DNA from: an uncultured Mycoplasma sp. | Lineage (GTDB): Bacteria; Bacillota_I; Bacilli_A; RF39; UBA660 | NCBI GenBank assembly: GCA_905209745.1 | Contig: CAJLUG010000054.1 | Span: forward strand, 1-6,597 | Reading direction: 5' to 3' | Length of the DNA stretch: 6,597 nt | In this document: positions 1-6,033 of the stretch, in pieces | Layout of the letters: each line of letters begins with the position of its first letter | How positions within the stretch are numbered: position 1 is the stretch's first letter | Notes under the pieces: model-generated | Told to the model about the DNA's origin: nothing | Database searches by the model: none | The model's input: only the letters and a program-made list of their open reading frames with translations | Program-made: the position numbers and the translations under genes

Positions 1-191
1 TCTTTACCTTTTGGATTCTTTTCTTTACTGATCTTTGTAGAAAGTTTTAAAGAATAACGATTACCTTTATCACTAGAACATACACGATCCATAATATCGT
101 AAGCTTTTTTATATTGCTCTAACCATTTTCTACACTCCAATAACATATTTTTACCGATACTACTAGAAAAGTAATTACATTCACTTTTCAT
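1..191 (-). CDS. Hypothetical protein, 3' end cut off by window edge
   Basis: An open frame starts at ATG 191-189 and runs 63 complete codons to the left edge with no stop, so the C-terminus is missing. The start is well supported: an AAAGGAG ribosome binding site at 200-206 lies 8 nt upstream, and a perfect-consensus promoter lies just before that. The visible protein begins MKSECNYFSSSIGKN and is hydrophilic and Lys/Ser-rich. It has three Cys, a Trp in a probable amphipathic helix (ECRKWLEQYKKAYDIMD) and no signal peptide or membrane segment. I do not recognise the family. It is probably a small cytoplasmic protein, transcribed separately from the gene to its right because a terminator (340-368) lies between them. 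Confidence 0.7.
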   Translation of the reverse strand, partial: MKSECNYFSSSIGKNMLLECRKWLEQYKKAYDIMDRVCSSDKGNRYSLKLSTKISKEKNPKGK

Positions 192-215
192 CCTATCATC
201 TCCTTTGTGTGGCAT

Positions 216-244
216 ATTATATCAAAGATAGCAAGTATTGTCAA
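216..244 (-). promoter_or_regulatory. Perfect-consensus sigma-A promoter for the left-edge gene
   Basis: Reading the minus strand, TTGACA (244-239) is followed by exactly 17 nt and TATAAT (221-216). Both hexamers match the consensus at all positions. Transcription would start near 209, leaving a leader of about 18 nt that holds only the ribosome binding site. Such a promoter should be strong unless it is repressed. Confidence 0.88.
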
Positions 245-260
245 AGATGTCTTCAAAGTC

Positions 261-333
261 AAAACTGCTATTCGTTAGAAAAGATATTACTGCCTTTTAA
301 GAATACACTAGTAATATATGTTAAAAACTGCTA
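261..333. repeat. Nested repeats upstream of the left-edge promoter
   Basis: The 10-mer AAAACTGCTA occurs at 261-270 and again, in the same orientation, at 324-333. Between the copies lies an 8-bp inverted repeat, ATATTACT (284-291) and AGTAATAT (310-317), separated by 18 nt. The cluster sits in the untranslated gap upstream of the -35 box (239-244). It could be a regulator binding region or the scar of a small insertion. In A+T-rich DNA repeats this short may also be chance. Apart from this cluster, the gap 192-339 holds only the promoter and ribosome binding site. Confidence 0.4.
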
Positions 334-339
334 AGTATG

Positions 340-368
340 AAAAAAAGTTCAACCAAAGAACTTCTTTT
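340..368 (-). terminator. Intrinsic terminator of the 367-789 gene
   Basis: On the minus strand the hairpin arms are 368-358 and 350-340 around a 7-nt loop (351-357). The core AAGUUC/GAACUU pairs and is extended by one G-U and several A-U pairs. The left arm itself forms the run of U (346-340). The first arm overlaps the stop codon TAA (369-367). Confidence 0.8.
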
Positions 369-789
369 ATTTACCCAACATATTTAATAGATTAATCTTA
401 AACATATCTTTTTCTGGATTGGTTTTAGAAATCATAACTCCCTTATAAGTAGATAATTCTGCTCTATGACCTTCATCTAAAATACCTTCAGGAGTAATAT
501 TTGTCAAAAGAATAATATGTTTTTCTAAATATACTGTATAATGTAACATAATCTCTCCATGTACTTTAGCAAACAATTCATCTGTAGGTAACTTAAACTC
601 ATAAGTTACAGTTTGATCTTTTTCATTACGATTAACTTCTTTTCCTAAAAAGTTACCCTTTCTAAGTTCTGGATAATAAGAAAAAGTTAATTTCTTATAA
701 GCAAGCATATTATACTTTCGAACAGAACGTTCTTTCTTTCTAAAATCATTTTCATCTAAATATTCGAATATAAAAGATTTCTCCATCAT
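367..789 (-). CDS. Hypothetical cytoplasmic protein, 140 aa
   Basis: I do not recognise this protein. It begins MMEKSFIFEYLDENDFRKKE, is rich in Lys/Glu and aromatic residues, and has no signal peptide, membrane segment or Cys. The central part alternates polar and hydrophobic residues in a way that suggests beta strands (TVTYEFKLPTDELF, then HYTVYLEKHIILLTNITPEG), so a small alpha/beta fold is likely. On the start: the frame can be extended to a TTG at 795-793, but the only ribosome binding site, AGGGGG at 801-796, would then directly abut that TTG. It sits 6 nt before ATG 789-787 and 9 nt before ATG 786-784, so I place the start at 789. The gene is monocistronic, with its own promoter (846-874) and a terminator overlapping its stop codon. 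Confidence 0.82.
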   Translation of the reverse strand: MMEKSFIFEYLDENDFRKKERSVRKYNMLAYKKLTFSYYPELRKGNFLGKEVNRNEKDQTVTYEFKLPTDELFAKVHGEIMLHYTVYLEKHIILLTNITPEGILDEGHRAELSTYKGVMISKTNPEKDMFKINLLNMLGK

Positions 790-795
790 ATTCAA

Positions 796-801
796 CCCCC
801 T
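796..801 (-). promoter_or_regulatory. Ribosome binding site that sets the start of the 367-789 gene
   Basis: AGGGGG can pair with the 3' end of 16S rRNA over six bases if one G-U pair is allowed. Its 6-nt distance to ATG 789 favours that start over the abutting TTG at 795. The same AGGGGG variant precedes the 481-residue surface protein gene (4757-4762, 10 nt before ATG 4746). Confidence 0.65.
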
Positions 802-845
802 AACTAATCAACCATCAGGTTACCCTCTATCCTTGAAGTAAACAT

Positions 846-874
846 ATTATACCATAGAACCCTAAAAAAGTCAA
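846..874 (-). promoter_or_regulatory. Sigma-A promoter for the 367-789 gene
   Basis: On the minus strand TTGACT (874-869) and TATAAT (851-846) are separated by 17 nt, an almost perfect match. Transcription should start near 839, giving a leader of roughly 50 nt. The -35 box begins only about 9 nt beyond the U-tract of the upstream terminator (883-905), so this is an independent unit behind a tight transcriptional boundary. Confidence 0.87.
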
Positions 875-882
875 CACAAAAT

Positions 883-905
883 AAAAAAAGGAGAATAATC
901 TCCTT
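883..905 (-). terminator. Intrinsic terminator of the surface-protein operon
   Basis: On the minus strand AAGGAGA (905-899) pairs with TCTCCTT (894-888) across a 4-nt loop, and a U run reaches about 883. The first arm overlaps the stop codon TAA (906-904) of the 792-residue protein. This is the only terminator seen for the unit that starts near 4775. Confidence 0.82.
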
Positions 906-3282
906 ATTTAGTATAAACATATGTACTTTCATCTTCTACTGAATTTGCTTCCATATAATCAACAGCAGCTTGAGCCATTGCATCATAATTAGGTGTATAT
1001 TCTGGAGCTTGATTATCGAATTTTTCTCCAGTCTCATTAGAATCTGGTAAATCCTGATCAGCACCACTACCATCTGTAGTAATATCGCTTACACTATCAT
1101 CTAAAACACCATCTTGAGAATGCTCATCGTCAAAATCAACATTACCATGGAAGTCATCTTCAGAAACAGGATTATCGTTCGTAGAATCTTGATCTTTATT
1201 ATTCTCATCGATTTGATCGTTTGCGCTATCAATATCTTCTTGAAGTTGTTCTTCTTCCTCTTTAATTTCATCACGGATTTCTTCTGCTTCTTTATCAGCT
1301 TCTTCTTGCATCTCTTGACGATTTTTCTCAGCTTCCGCTTCACCTTCAGCTTTTAATTTTTCATTTTCTTCTTCGAATGTTTTATCAACTTCTTCTTCCG
1401 CTCTTCTAACTGCATCTTCTCCAACTAAACTAACAGCATAATCACGGTCACTTGTTGTAATAGTAGAAGTTTCTGTATGATAAGTAACACTAGAAGTACT
1501 ATAACTACCTACGATAATAGATCCACTAGTAACAAATGATCCATCTTGAATATTAAAATGTCCATTTACCCATTCTTGGAAAGAATCTAATTGACTCAAG
1601 TCACGTGCTTCATCAGAAACAAAGTAAATATATTTTTCTTTTTGTTCACTAACCTTAGCTTCCATAAATTCTTCAAAAGTTGGATTATCTTTATCTTCAT
1701 TAGCAGCAAGTAAAATATATTCTGCTTTATCAAATTTATCTTCTGCAAATTCACATAATCCTAAATCATTAAAATATGCAATTGCTTTATCTGATAAAGT
1801 ATGATCAATAGCAAGATTTTGGAACATCATCTCAGCTGCTGCAACCATAGGAGTAACAGCTAACTTATATGCTTCAATATCATCACGTGATTCCGAATGA
1901 GAAATGCCAACTTCTCTTACCTCATCACTAATCGGATAATCTTTATATAATTCTTGATAAAAACTATTAACTGCATTAATTTGTTCTTGACCAGTTGTCT
2001 CTTTACATTTCATAAATAATTCATGATATTTTTGATAGAAAGCTTTACCTTCCTCTGTATTTAATAACTGATCTAACTCAACAGGCATATCTCTTGTTTC
2101 AATAACAAAGGCACCCATTAATTGTAAAGTTGCTTCTTTATAATAATTTGTAAAATCATAAGAATTTAACTCATATCCATTGAAAATTGCTTTAATATCC
2201 TCTTTAGAAAAATCGTTATAAGCAAGATTTAAAGCACTGATTTCTTCAAATGTTAAAGCAGCACGAACACCTGGATGATTACTTTCTAAATAATGACTAG
2301 CAAAAGTACCATTAAAGTAATCAATATAATTACCAATCTTTGTCATTTCTGCTTTTTGTGTAGTATTTGTAGTCTTATCTAATAAATCATCGTAAGCACT
2401 ATCTTCTTTTTGTAATTGCTTTAATAATTGATCATTAGAAAAATCATCCATATCTACACCAGTCTCAGTAATAGTGTCTTTAGTAGAAGCATAAACAGGT
2501 TTTACAAGTTTATTAATTACTGGAATACTTCCAATAACCATCGCAGCAGCTGTTGCTCCTGCAACTACTTTTTTACTGATATAAGAAAATATACCTTTCT
2601 TTTCCTTCTTCTTACGAGAAGAACGATTTAAAACTTTATTAATCTTTAACACACGATCTTTCAAAGATTCGATTTTAGCTTCTTTTTCTTCACCATCCAT
2701 TAAAGAAGTAATTTTTTCTTTCATCTTTTCTTTTTTTCTTACTAAACGTAAAGTACGAATATTTTGTATAGAATTACGTAGTCTTGTAAACATTCCTACT
2801 TTTTCATCTTCAATTTCTTCTTGTTCTTCAATGGTTTCAAAATCAACTTTATCAGTATTATCAACTTCATCTGTTTTTTCTAAATCCTCTTCCCCTAATA
2901 CAACAGACTCTTCCTTATTCTCATTAACAAGATTTAACATTGCATCTAAAGTATCATAAGAAAATACAGGTTCTTGATAAATAGCGGCAGCAGTACTAAC
3001 CTCAGGCACTTCTTCTACTTGTTCTTCTAAAACTTCCTCTGTAGCTTGAGAATACTCTTCAAAATGACGTCTAATTTTCTCACTTAAGTATCCAGATCCA
3101 GCGTAAGTTTCAACCATAAGGATATTATTGTCCTTAGCTAACTTTCTACCATCATCCATTGGAACAGTACCTACTGTACCATCATCATAAAATACAGTTG
3201 CAACATCCCAAGTACTAGTAGAATCTCCCACTTTATCAGTTACAGTATAACCTACTATATCAACAATTCTTTTTTCCTTCAT
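904..3282 (-). CDS. Large single-pass membrane protein, acidic coiled-coil ectodomain, unknown function
   Basis: The protein has 792 residues and belongs to no family I recognise. The start ATG 3282 has an excellent AAGGAGG site 9 nt upstream. Visible order: a small N-terminal domain (about 1-75, with FYDDGTVGTVPMDDGRKLAK); an acidic linker (80-160); a strongly basic helical stretch (165-238, including SSRKKKEKKG at 221-230); one hydrophobic segment (about 239-256, VVAGATAAAMVIGSIPVI); a mainly helical region (275-570); a Ser/Thr/Tyr stretch (585-612, SYSTSSVTYHTETSTITTS); a Glu-rich coiled coil (about 622-695); and an Asp/Glu-rich tail (700-755) ending ESTYVYTK. The basic flank before the hydrophobic segment predicts an inside N-terminus and an outside C-terminus. 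Residues PVYAS (262-266) resemble a signal peptidase site, so the ectodomain might be released. Only two Cys are present. The gene lies 18 nt after the 481-residue protein gene and shares its promoter. No LPXTG anchor or catalytic motif is visible. Confidence 0.88.
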   Translation of the reverse strand: MKEKRIVDIVGYTVTDKVGDSTSTWDVATVFYDDGTVGTVPMDDGRKLAKDNNILMVETYAGSGYLSEKIRRHFEEYSQATEEVLEEQVEEVPEVSTAAAIYQEPVFSYDTLDAMLNLVNENKEESVVLGEEDLEKTDEVDNTDKVDFETIEEQEEIEDEKVGMFTRLRNSIQNIRTLRLVRKKEKMKEKITSLMDGEEKEAKIESLKDRVLKINKVLNRSSRKKKEKKGIFSYISKKVVAGATAAAMVIGSIPVINKLVKPVYASTKDTITETGVDMDDFSNDQLLKQLQKEDSAYDDLLDKTTNTTQKAEMTKIGNYIDYFNGTFASHYLESNHPGVRAALTFEEISALNLAYNDFSKEDIKAIFNGYELNSYDFTNYYKEATLQLMGAFVIETRDMPVELDQLLNTEEGKAFYQKYHELFMKCKETTGQEQINAVNSFYQELYKDYPISDEVREVGISHSESRDDIEAYKLAVTPMVAAAEMMFQNLAIDHTLSDKAIAYFNDLGLCEFAEDKFDKAEYILLAANEDKDNPTFEEFMEAKVSEQKEKYIYFVSDEARDLSQLDSFQEWVNGHFNIQDGSFVTSGSIIVGSYSTSSVTYHTETSTITTSDRDYAVSLVGEDAVRRAEEEVDKTFEEENEKLKAEGEAEAEKNRQEMQEEADKEAEEIRDEIKEEEEQLQEDIDSANDQIDENNKDQDSTNDNPVSEDDFHGNVDFDDEHSQDGVLDDSVSDITTDGSGADQDLPDSNETGEKFDNQAPEYTPNYDAMAQAAVDYMEANSVEDESTYVYTK

Positions 3283-3300
3283 AATAATTATCCTCCTTGA

Positions 3301-4746
3301 CTAGGCCTTTTTCATCTTACCGGTATAATACCAGCCATTATCTAGTAAATCTCTATCATTATAAGTACTCCACTTAGTCATAGTCTTACCAGCATCTAAC
3401 AATGTTCTAGTCTTTGTACTTTTATAACAAACAGTTCCATATAAAGGTTCTGTACGAGTAGCCTTCTCAGAAATAGTAATATAACCATAAATTGGTACTG
3501 TCTTCGTAACTACATTACCACAGCTAGCAGTAATATCACTAGAAGAAGAACTTCCTCCAGGAACAGAAGTAGTACTGCTTACCGTAGAAAGACCACCATT
3601 ACCTCTATAAACATAAGAATCATAATAATATTCAGGTAATGTTGTACAAGTCTCTTCACAGTAGCTATAATTAGCACCTACAAACTTATATTGTGTAGTA
3701 GCCGTATCTCTTGGTGGATTCTTATAACTAGCACGACCATTATATACCCAGCCACCAGCAGATTGTCCACTACCAGTAATAACATTCTTAATAACATTAT
3801 AAGTTGTAGTTGTGATTGTAGCGTAAGTGGTATTATTAATGATAACGTAATTATAATTAGAACAAGATTTTTGATTATAAGAACTTGTCTGTATAAGTTG
3901 TTGTCTTTGTTTTTCATAAGTAACATTATGAGTACCAATCTTTTCTTTACGATCATATCTTTGTACTTTTTCTAAACATTTAGGATCTCTATCATTACAA
4001 TTATATTCAGGAGTAGAACAACTAGTCTTTGTCCAACTAGACCAACTAGTCCACTTAGAAAATTGTGCATCTTGATTCTTTTGATATTCATATAAGTATC
4101 CTTGAACCTCTTCAGGTGGTTCTGGCTCAGTAGAAGGATCCTCTGGAGTTGGCATACTTGGATCACTTGGCGTATTAGGACCAGTACCAGTGGAAGTACT
4201 ACCACTTCCATCTACAGAAACAACTGCCGTAGGTTTAGATGTTTTACTTACTACATCCGTTCTCTTCTCACAAACATCTGACTCACAGTAAGTATAACAT
4301 CCTAAGTGAACTAAAATATAATCTTCTTGTTCACTATCTTTCAAATTAACTTTTAATAAATACTCCTCATCAAGTTTGGTAATTTTTACATAACTCTTCT
4401 CAACATCACAAGGTTTATTATTTTTATCAATTAATGGAACAAGCAACTTCTTACCAATCATATCACTTAAAGTCATCGTATCAGAATCTCCCACCTCTTG
4501 TGGAAGTCTTTCATCTGTATAATAAGTGATTGCTGCTTCTTTCATCTTCTCTAAATTATCAGCAAAAATTTGTGATGTTAATGGCGAAATATCAATATTA
4601 CTTTCATTGCTATTAGTAATAACATTAGGCTCCATAAACTTAGGTAATAACCAAGCAAGCAAAAAAGCAAAGATAATTACCAAAATAAGTTTTAGTAAAA
4701 AATCTTTGAATGGAAAACCTTTACGTTCATAATCGTCACTATACAT
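3301..4746 (-). CDS. Membrane-anchored surface protein: pilin-like domain plus Cys/Trp-rich ectodomain
   Basis: The protein has 481 residues and is not a named family to me. An in-frame TAA directly before ATG 4746 fixes the start, and an AGGGGG site lies 10 nt upstream. After a short charged tail (MYSDDYERKGFPFKDF) comes one membrane helix (about 17-37) and then an outside part. Residues 55-155 read like the soluble half of a type IV pilin or pseudopilin: a long amphipathic helix (FADNLEKMKEAAITYYTDER), then a compact region with KNNKPCDVEKSYVKI and EDYILVHLGCYTYC. There is no prepilin-peptidase motif before the helix, so it would remain membrane-anchored. Residues 165-215 form a Ser/Thr/Pro/Glu linker. 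The rest (216-481) is rich in Tyr, Thr, Ser and Cys, and contains KWTSWSSWTKTSC (231-243), which resembles the Trp ladder of thrombospondin type 1 repeats. The ending carries a further WSTYNDRDLLDNGWYYTG. Twelve Cys, all outside the membrane, suggest disulfides. It heads the operon with the 792-residue protein. Confidence 0.88.
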   Translation of the reverse strand: MYSDDYERKGFPFKDFLLKLILVIIFAFLLAWLLPKFMEPNVITNSNESNIDISPLTSQIFADNLEKMKEAAITYYTDERLPQEVGDSDTMTLSDMIGKKLLVPLIDKNNKPCDVEKSYVKITKLDEEYLLKVNLKDSEQEDYILVHLGCYTYCESDVCEKRTDVVSKTSKPTAVVSVDGSGSTSTGTGPNTPSDPSMPTPEDPSTEPEPPEEVQGYLYEYQKNQDAQFSKWTSWSSWTKTSCSTPEYNCNDRDPKCLEKVQRYDRKEKIGTHNVTYEKQRQQLIQTSSYNQKSCSNYNYVIINNTTYATITTTTYNVIKNVITGSGQSAGGWVYNGRASYKNPPRDTATTQYKFVGANYSYCEETCTTLPEYYYDSYVYRGNGGLSTVSSTTSVPGGSSSSSDITASCGNVVTKTVPIYGYITISEKATRTEPLYGTVCYKSTKTRTLLDAGKTMTKWSTYNDRDLLDNGWYYTGKMKKA

Positions 4747-4781
4747 TTAGACCAATCCCCCTCGTCTTATGTATGTAGTTT

Positions 4782-4810
4782 ATAGTAACACCTCTTTTGT
4801 CAAAAGTCAA
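4782..4810 (-). promoter_or_regulatory. Extended -10 promoter for the surface-protein operon
   Basis: On the minus strand TTGACT (4810-4805) is followed by 17 nt and TACTAT (4787-4782). The -10 is preceded by TGT, giving the TGn motif of an extended -10 promoter, which can make up for the weaker hexamer (four of six matches). Transcription should start near 4775, with a leader of about 28 nt. The -35 box begins 2 nt after the stop codon of the Smr gene. I see no terminator between them, so read-through from the kinase/Smr unit may add to expression. A second TTGACA (4803-4798) is spaced too close to a -10 to be the preferred box. Confidence 0.65.
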
Positions 4811-4812
4811 CA

Positions 4813-5085
4813 CTAATCACGCCTAATCCAAACGATAGTTTGCCCCGGATTAAACATATCTAATTTGTACTCCAAAACACACTTATTTTTTTGCAAAACA
4901 TCACGTACAGTCTTCTGTAAAATGCCTTTCCCTATCCCATGAATAATAACTACTTTTTCACACTTCATGACCGAACAATCCCGAATAAAATCATTTATCA
5001 AAATCCTTGCATATTCCCGATCAATACCATGTAAATCCAAAACAGGATTACTATTATATGATTTCATCATAATGTAACACTTCAT
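4813..5085 (-). CDS. Stand-alone Smr domain protein
   Basis: This 90-residue protein is almost entirely a Smr domain, the fold found at the C-terminus of MutS2 and as free-standing small proteins. Visible hallmarks are LDLHG (16-20), HGIGKG (49-54) and GQTIVWI near the end (81-87). In the family, the LDxH and HGxG motifs contribute to nucleic-acid binding and, in several members, endonuclease activity on DNA or RNA. The substrate of this one is not evident. The start is uncertain: ATG 5085 has no ribosome binding site, and ATG 5070 or 5067 (giving MMKSYNSN or MKSYNSN) have at best a weak GAAGTG upstream. All three lie inside the 3' end of the kinase gene, so translation is probably coupled to it. 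The domain is complete with any of these starts. Confidence 0.87.
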   Translation of the reverse strand: MKCYIMMKSYNSNPVLDLHGIDREYARILINDFIRDCSVMKCEKVVIIHGIGKGILQKTVRDVLQKNKCVLEYKLDMFNPGQTIVWIRRD

Positions 5086-5947
5086 CTAAAGTTGGAATAG
5101 AGTTTCTAGCACCAATTCTTGTAACAGAAATAGCAGAGGTAACAGAAGAATAATGAATGGTATCTTTTAATGAATAACCATTACTTATAAAATATGCAAA
5201 GGCACCATGAAAGATGTCTCCAGCACCAGTAGAATCCAAAGTTTTGACCTTGATAGTAGGAATAACTTCATACCCATTAAACTTAGTAAAACTCCCCTTA
5301 TCTTCCAAAGTAATAACAACCGTATTATTAAAATATTCCTTCAACTTTTCATAACAATAAATAGCACTATCAATATCACTAGCATCAATTTTTCTACCAG
5401 CAAACTTTTCCGCAAATTCTTTAGAACATACTAAATATTTAACCAATTTCCCTAAATGTTTAGTATCATCCGTAAGTCTACCCGCATCAAGAATACTAAT
5501 GGCATCAGGATTTTGTAATAACACTTCTTCTGCTGTCTCTGGATGTTCTCCATCAATTAAAATAACATCTGCACTTACTACACCAGAATGAGTAAGTTTA
5601 CGAATAGGATCTTTCTTAGAAGTAATAACTGTTCTACTACCATTTCCCATATTCGCAATAATATAACTACTAGGAGTCATATATCCAGAATGAACTTCTA
5701 AATATTCAGTATTTGCTCCAATATCAGAAAATTCTTTTACAATTTGTTGTCCATAATAATCATCACCAACAATACTCATAATTGTAGTATCCATACCCCA
5801 TTTAGCAAGTAAATATGCCCCATTAGAAGCAGGACCTCCACCACATTCAATATGGTTATGAATTCTATATTTAAAATTTTCAGTTGGATAAAAATCCATA
5901 GGTAACGTTGTATCAAATGTAGAATGACCCACACACACTACCTTCAT
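5054..5947 (-). CDS. PfkB/ribokinase-family carbohydrate kinase
   Basis: This 297-residue cytoplasmic enzyme should transfer the ATP gamma-phosphate to a sugar or related hydroxyl compound. The length is normal for the family. Both signatures are present: the N-terminal GGGPASNGAYLLAKWG (36-51), which binds the substrate, and DSTGAGDIFHGAFAYF (238-253), which forms the anion hole and supplies the catalytic base, Asp244. The start MKVVCVGHSTFDTTLPM is the usual first strand and substrate-contact loop, and the GAGGTGAT site 3 nt before ATG 5947 supports it. Substrate cannot be read from sequence: the N-terminus is ribokinase- or fructokinase-like, but no sugar transporter or catabolic gene lies nearby. 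It is transcribed from 5973-6001 and its last codons overlap the Smr gene. No lesions are seen, and it should be functional. Confidence 0.93.
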   Translation of the reverse strand: MKVVCVGHSTFDTTLPMDFYPTENFKYRIHNHIECGGGPASNGAYLLAKWGMDTTIMSIVGDDYYGQQIVKEFSDIGANTEYLEVHSGYMTPSSYIIANMGNGSRTVITSKKDPIRKLTHSGVVSADVILIDGEHPETAEEVLLQNPDAISILDAGRLTDDTKHLGKLVKYLVCSKEFAEKFAGRKIDASDIDSAIYCYEKLKEYFNNTVVITLEDKGSFTKFNGYEVIPTIKVKTLDSTGAGDIFHGAFAYFISNGYSLKDTIHYSSVTSAISVTRIGARNSIPTLDEVLHYDEII

Positions 5948-5972
5948 CTAATCACCTCGATATTCTATTTCG

Positions 5973-6001
5973 ATTATATCAAAAAGGAAATAAAAAGTCA
6001 C
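5973..6001 (-). promoter_or_regulatory. Sigma-A promoter for the kinase-Smr operon
   Basis: On the minus strand GTGACT (6001-5996) is followed by 17 nt and a perfect TATAAT (5978-5973). The -35 differs from TTGACA at its first and last positions. Transcription should start near 5966, giving a leader of about 20 nt. The promoter directly follows the terminator at 6003-6028, so kinase expression is separated from the decayed gene upstream. Confidence 0.78.
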
Positions 6002-6002
6002 T

Positions 6003-6028
6003 AAAAAAGACCCCTAAAAGAGGTCTTT
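6003..6028 (-). terminator. Intrinsic terminator after the decayed gene
   Basis: On the minus strand AAAGACCTC (6028-6020) pairs with GGGGTCTTT (6014-6006) over nine pairs including one G-U, around a 5-nt loop, followed by a U run to 6003. It begins 5 nt after the TAA at 6036-6034. Its presence supports that the upstream stretch was once a real minus-strand gene. Confidence 0.87.
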
Positions 6029-6033
6029 ACATC

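Noticed and set aside
805..840. Weak hairpin and a three-codon frame in the leader of the 367-789 gene
   Set aside because: The stem is only about five pairs with G-U, and there is no U-tract or alternative fold to suggest attenuation or a riboswitch.
1101..1356. Open frames on both strands opposite or offset to the acidic coiled-coil region
   Set aside because: They are shadows of the Glu/Asp-rich codon run of the 792-residue protein: low-complexity Lys/Ile or Phe/Ile products without ribosome binding sites.
2428..2631. Plus-strand open frame of 67 codons
   Set aside because: Wholly antisense to the membrane segment of the 792-residue protein, with no ribosome binding site or promoter.
3678..4211. 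Several open frames inside the 481-residue protein gene
   Set aside because: They arise from its Thr/Tyr/Ser codon repeats; the products are low-complexity and lack start signals.
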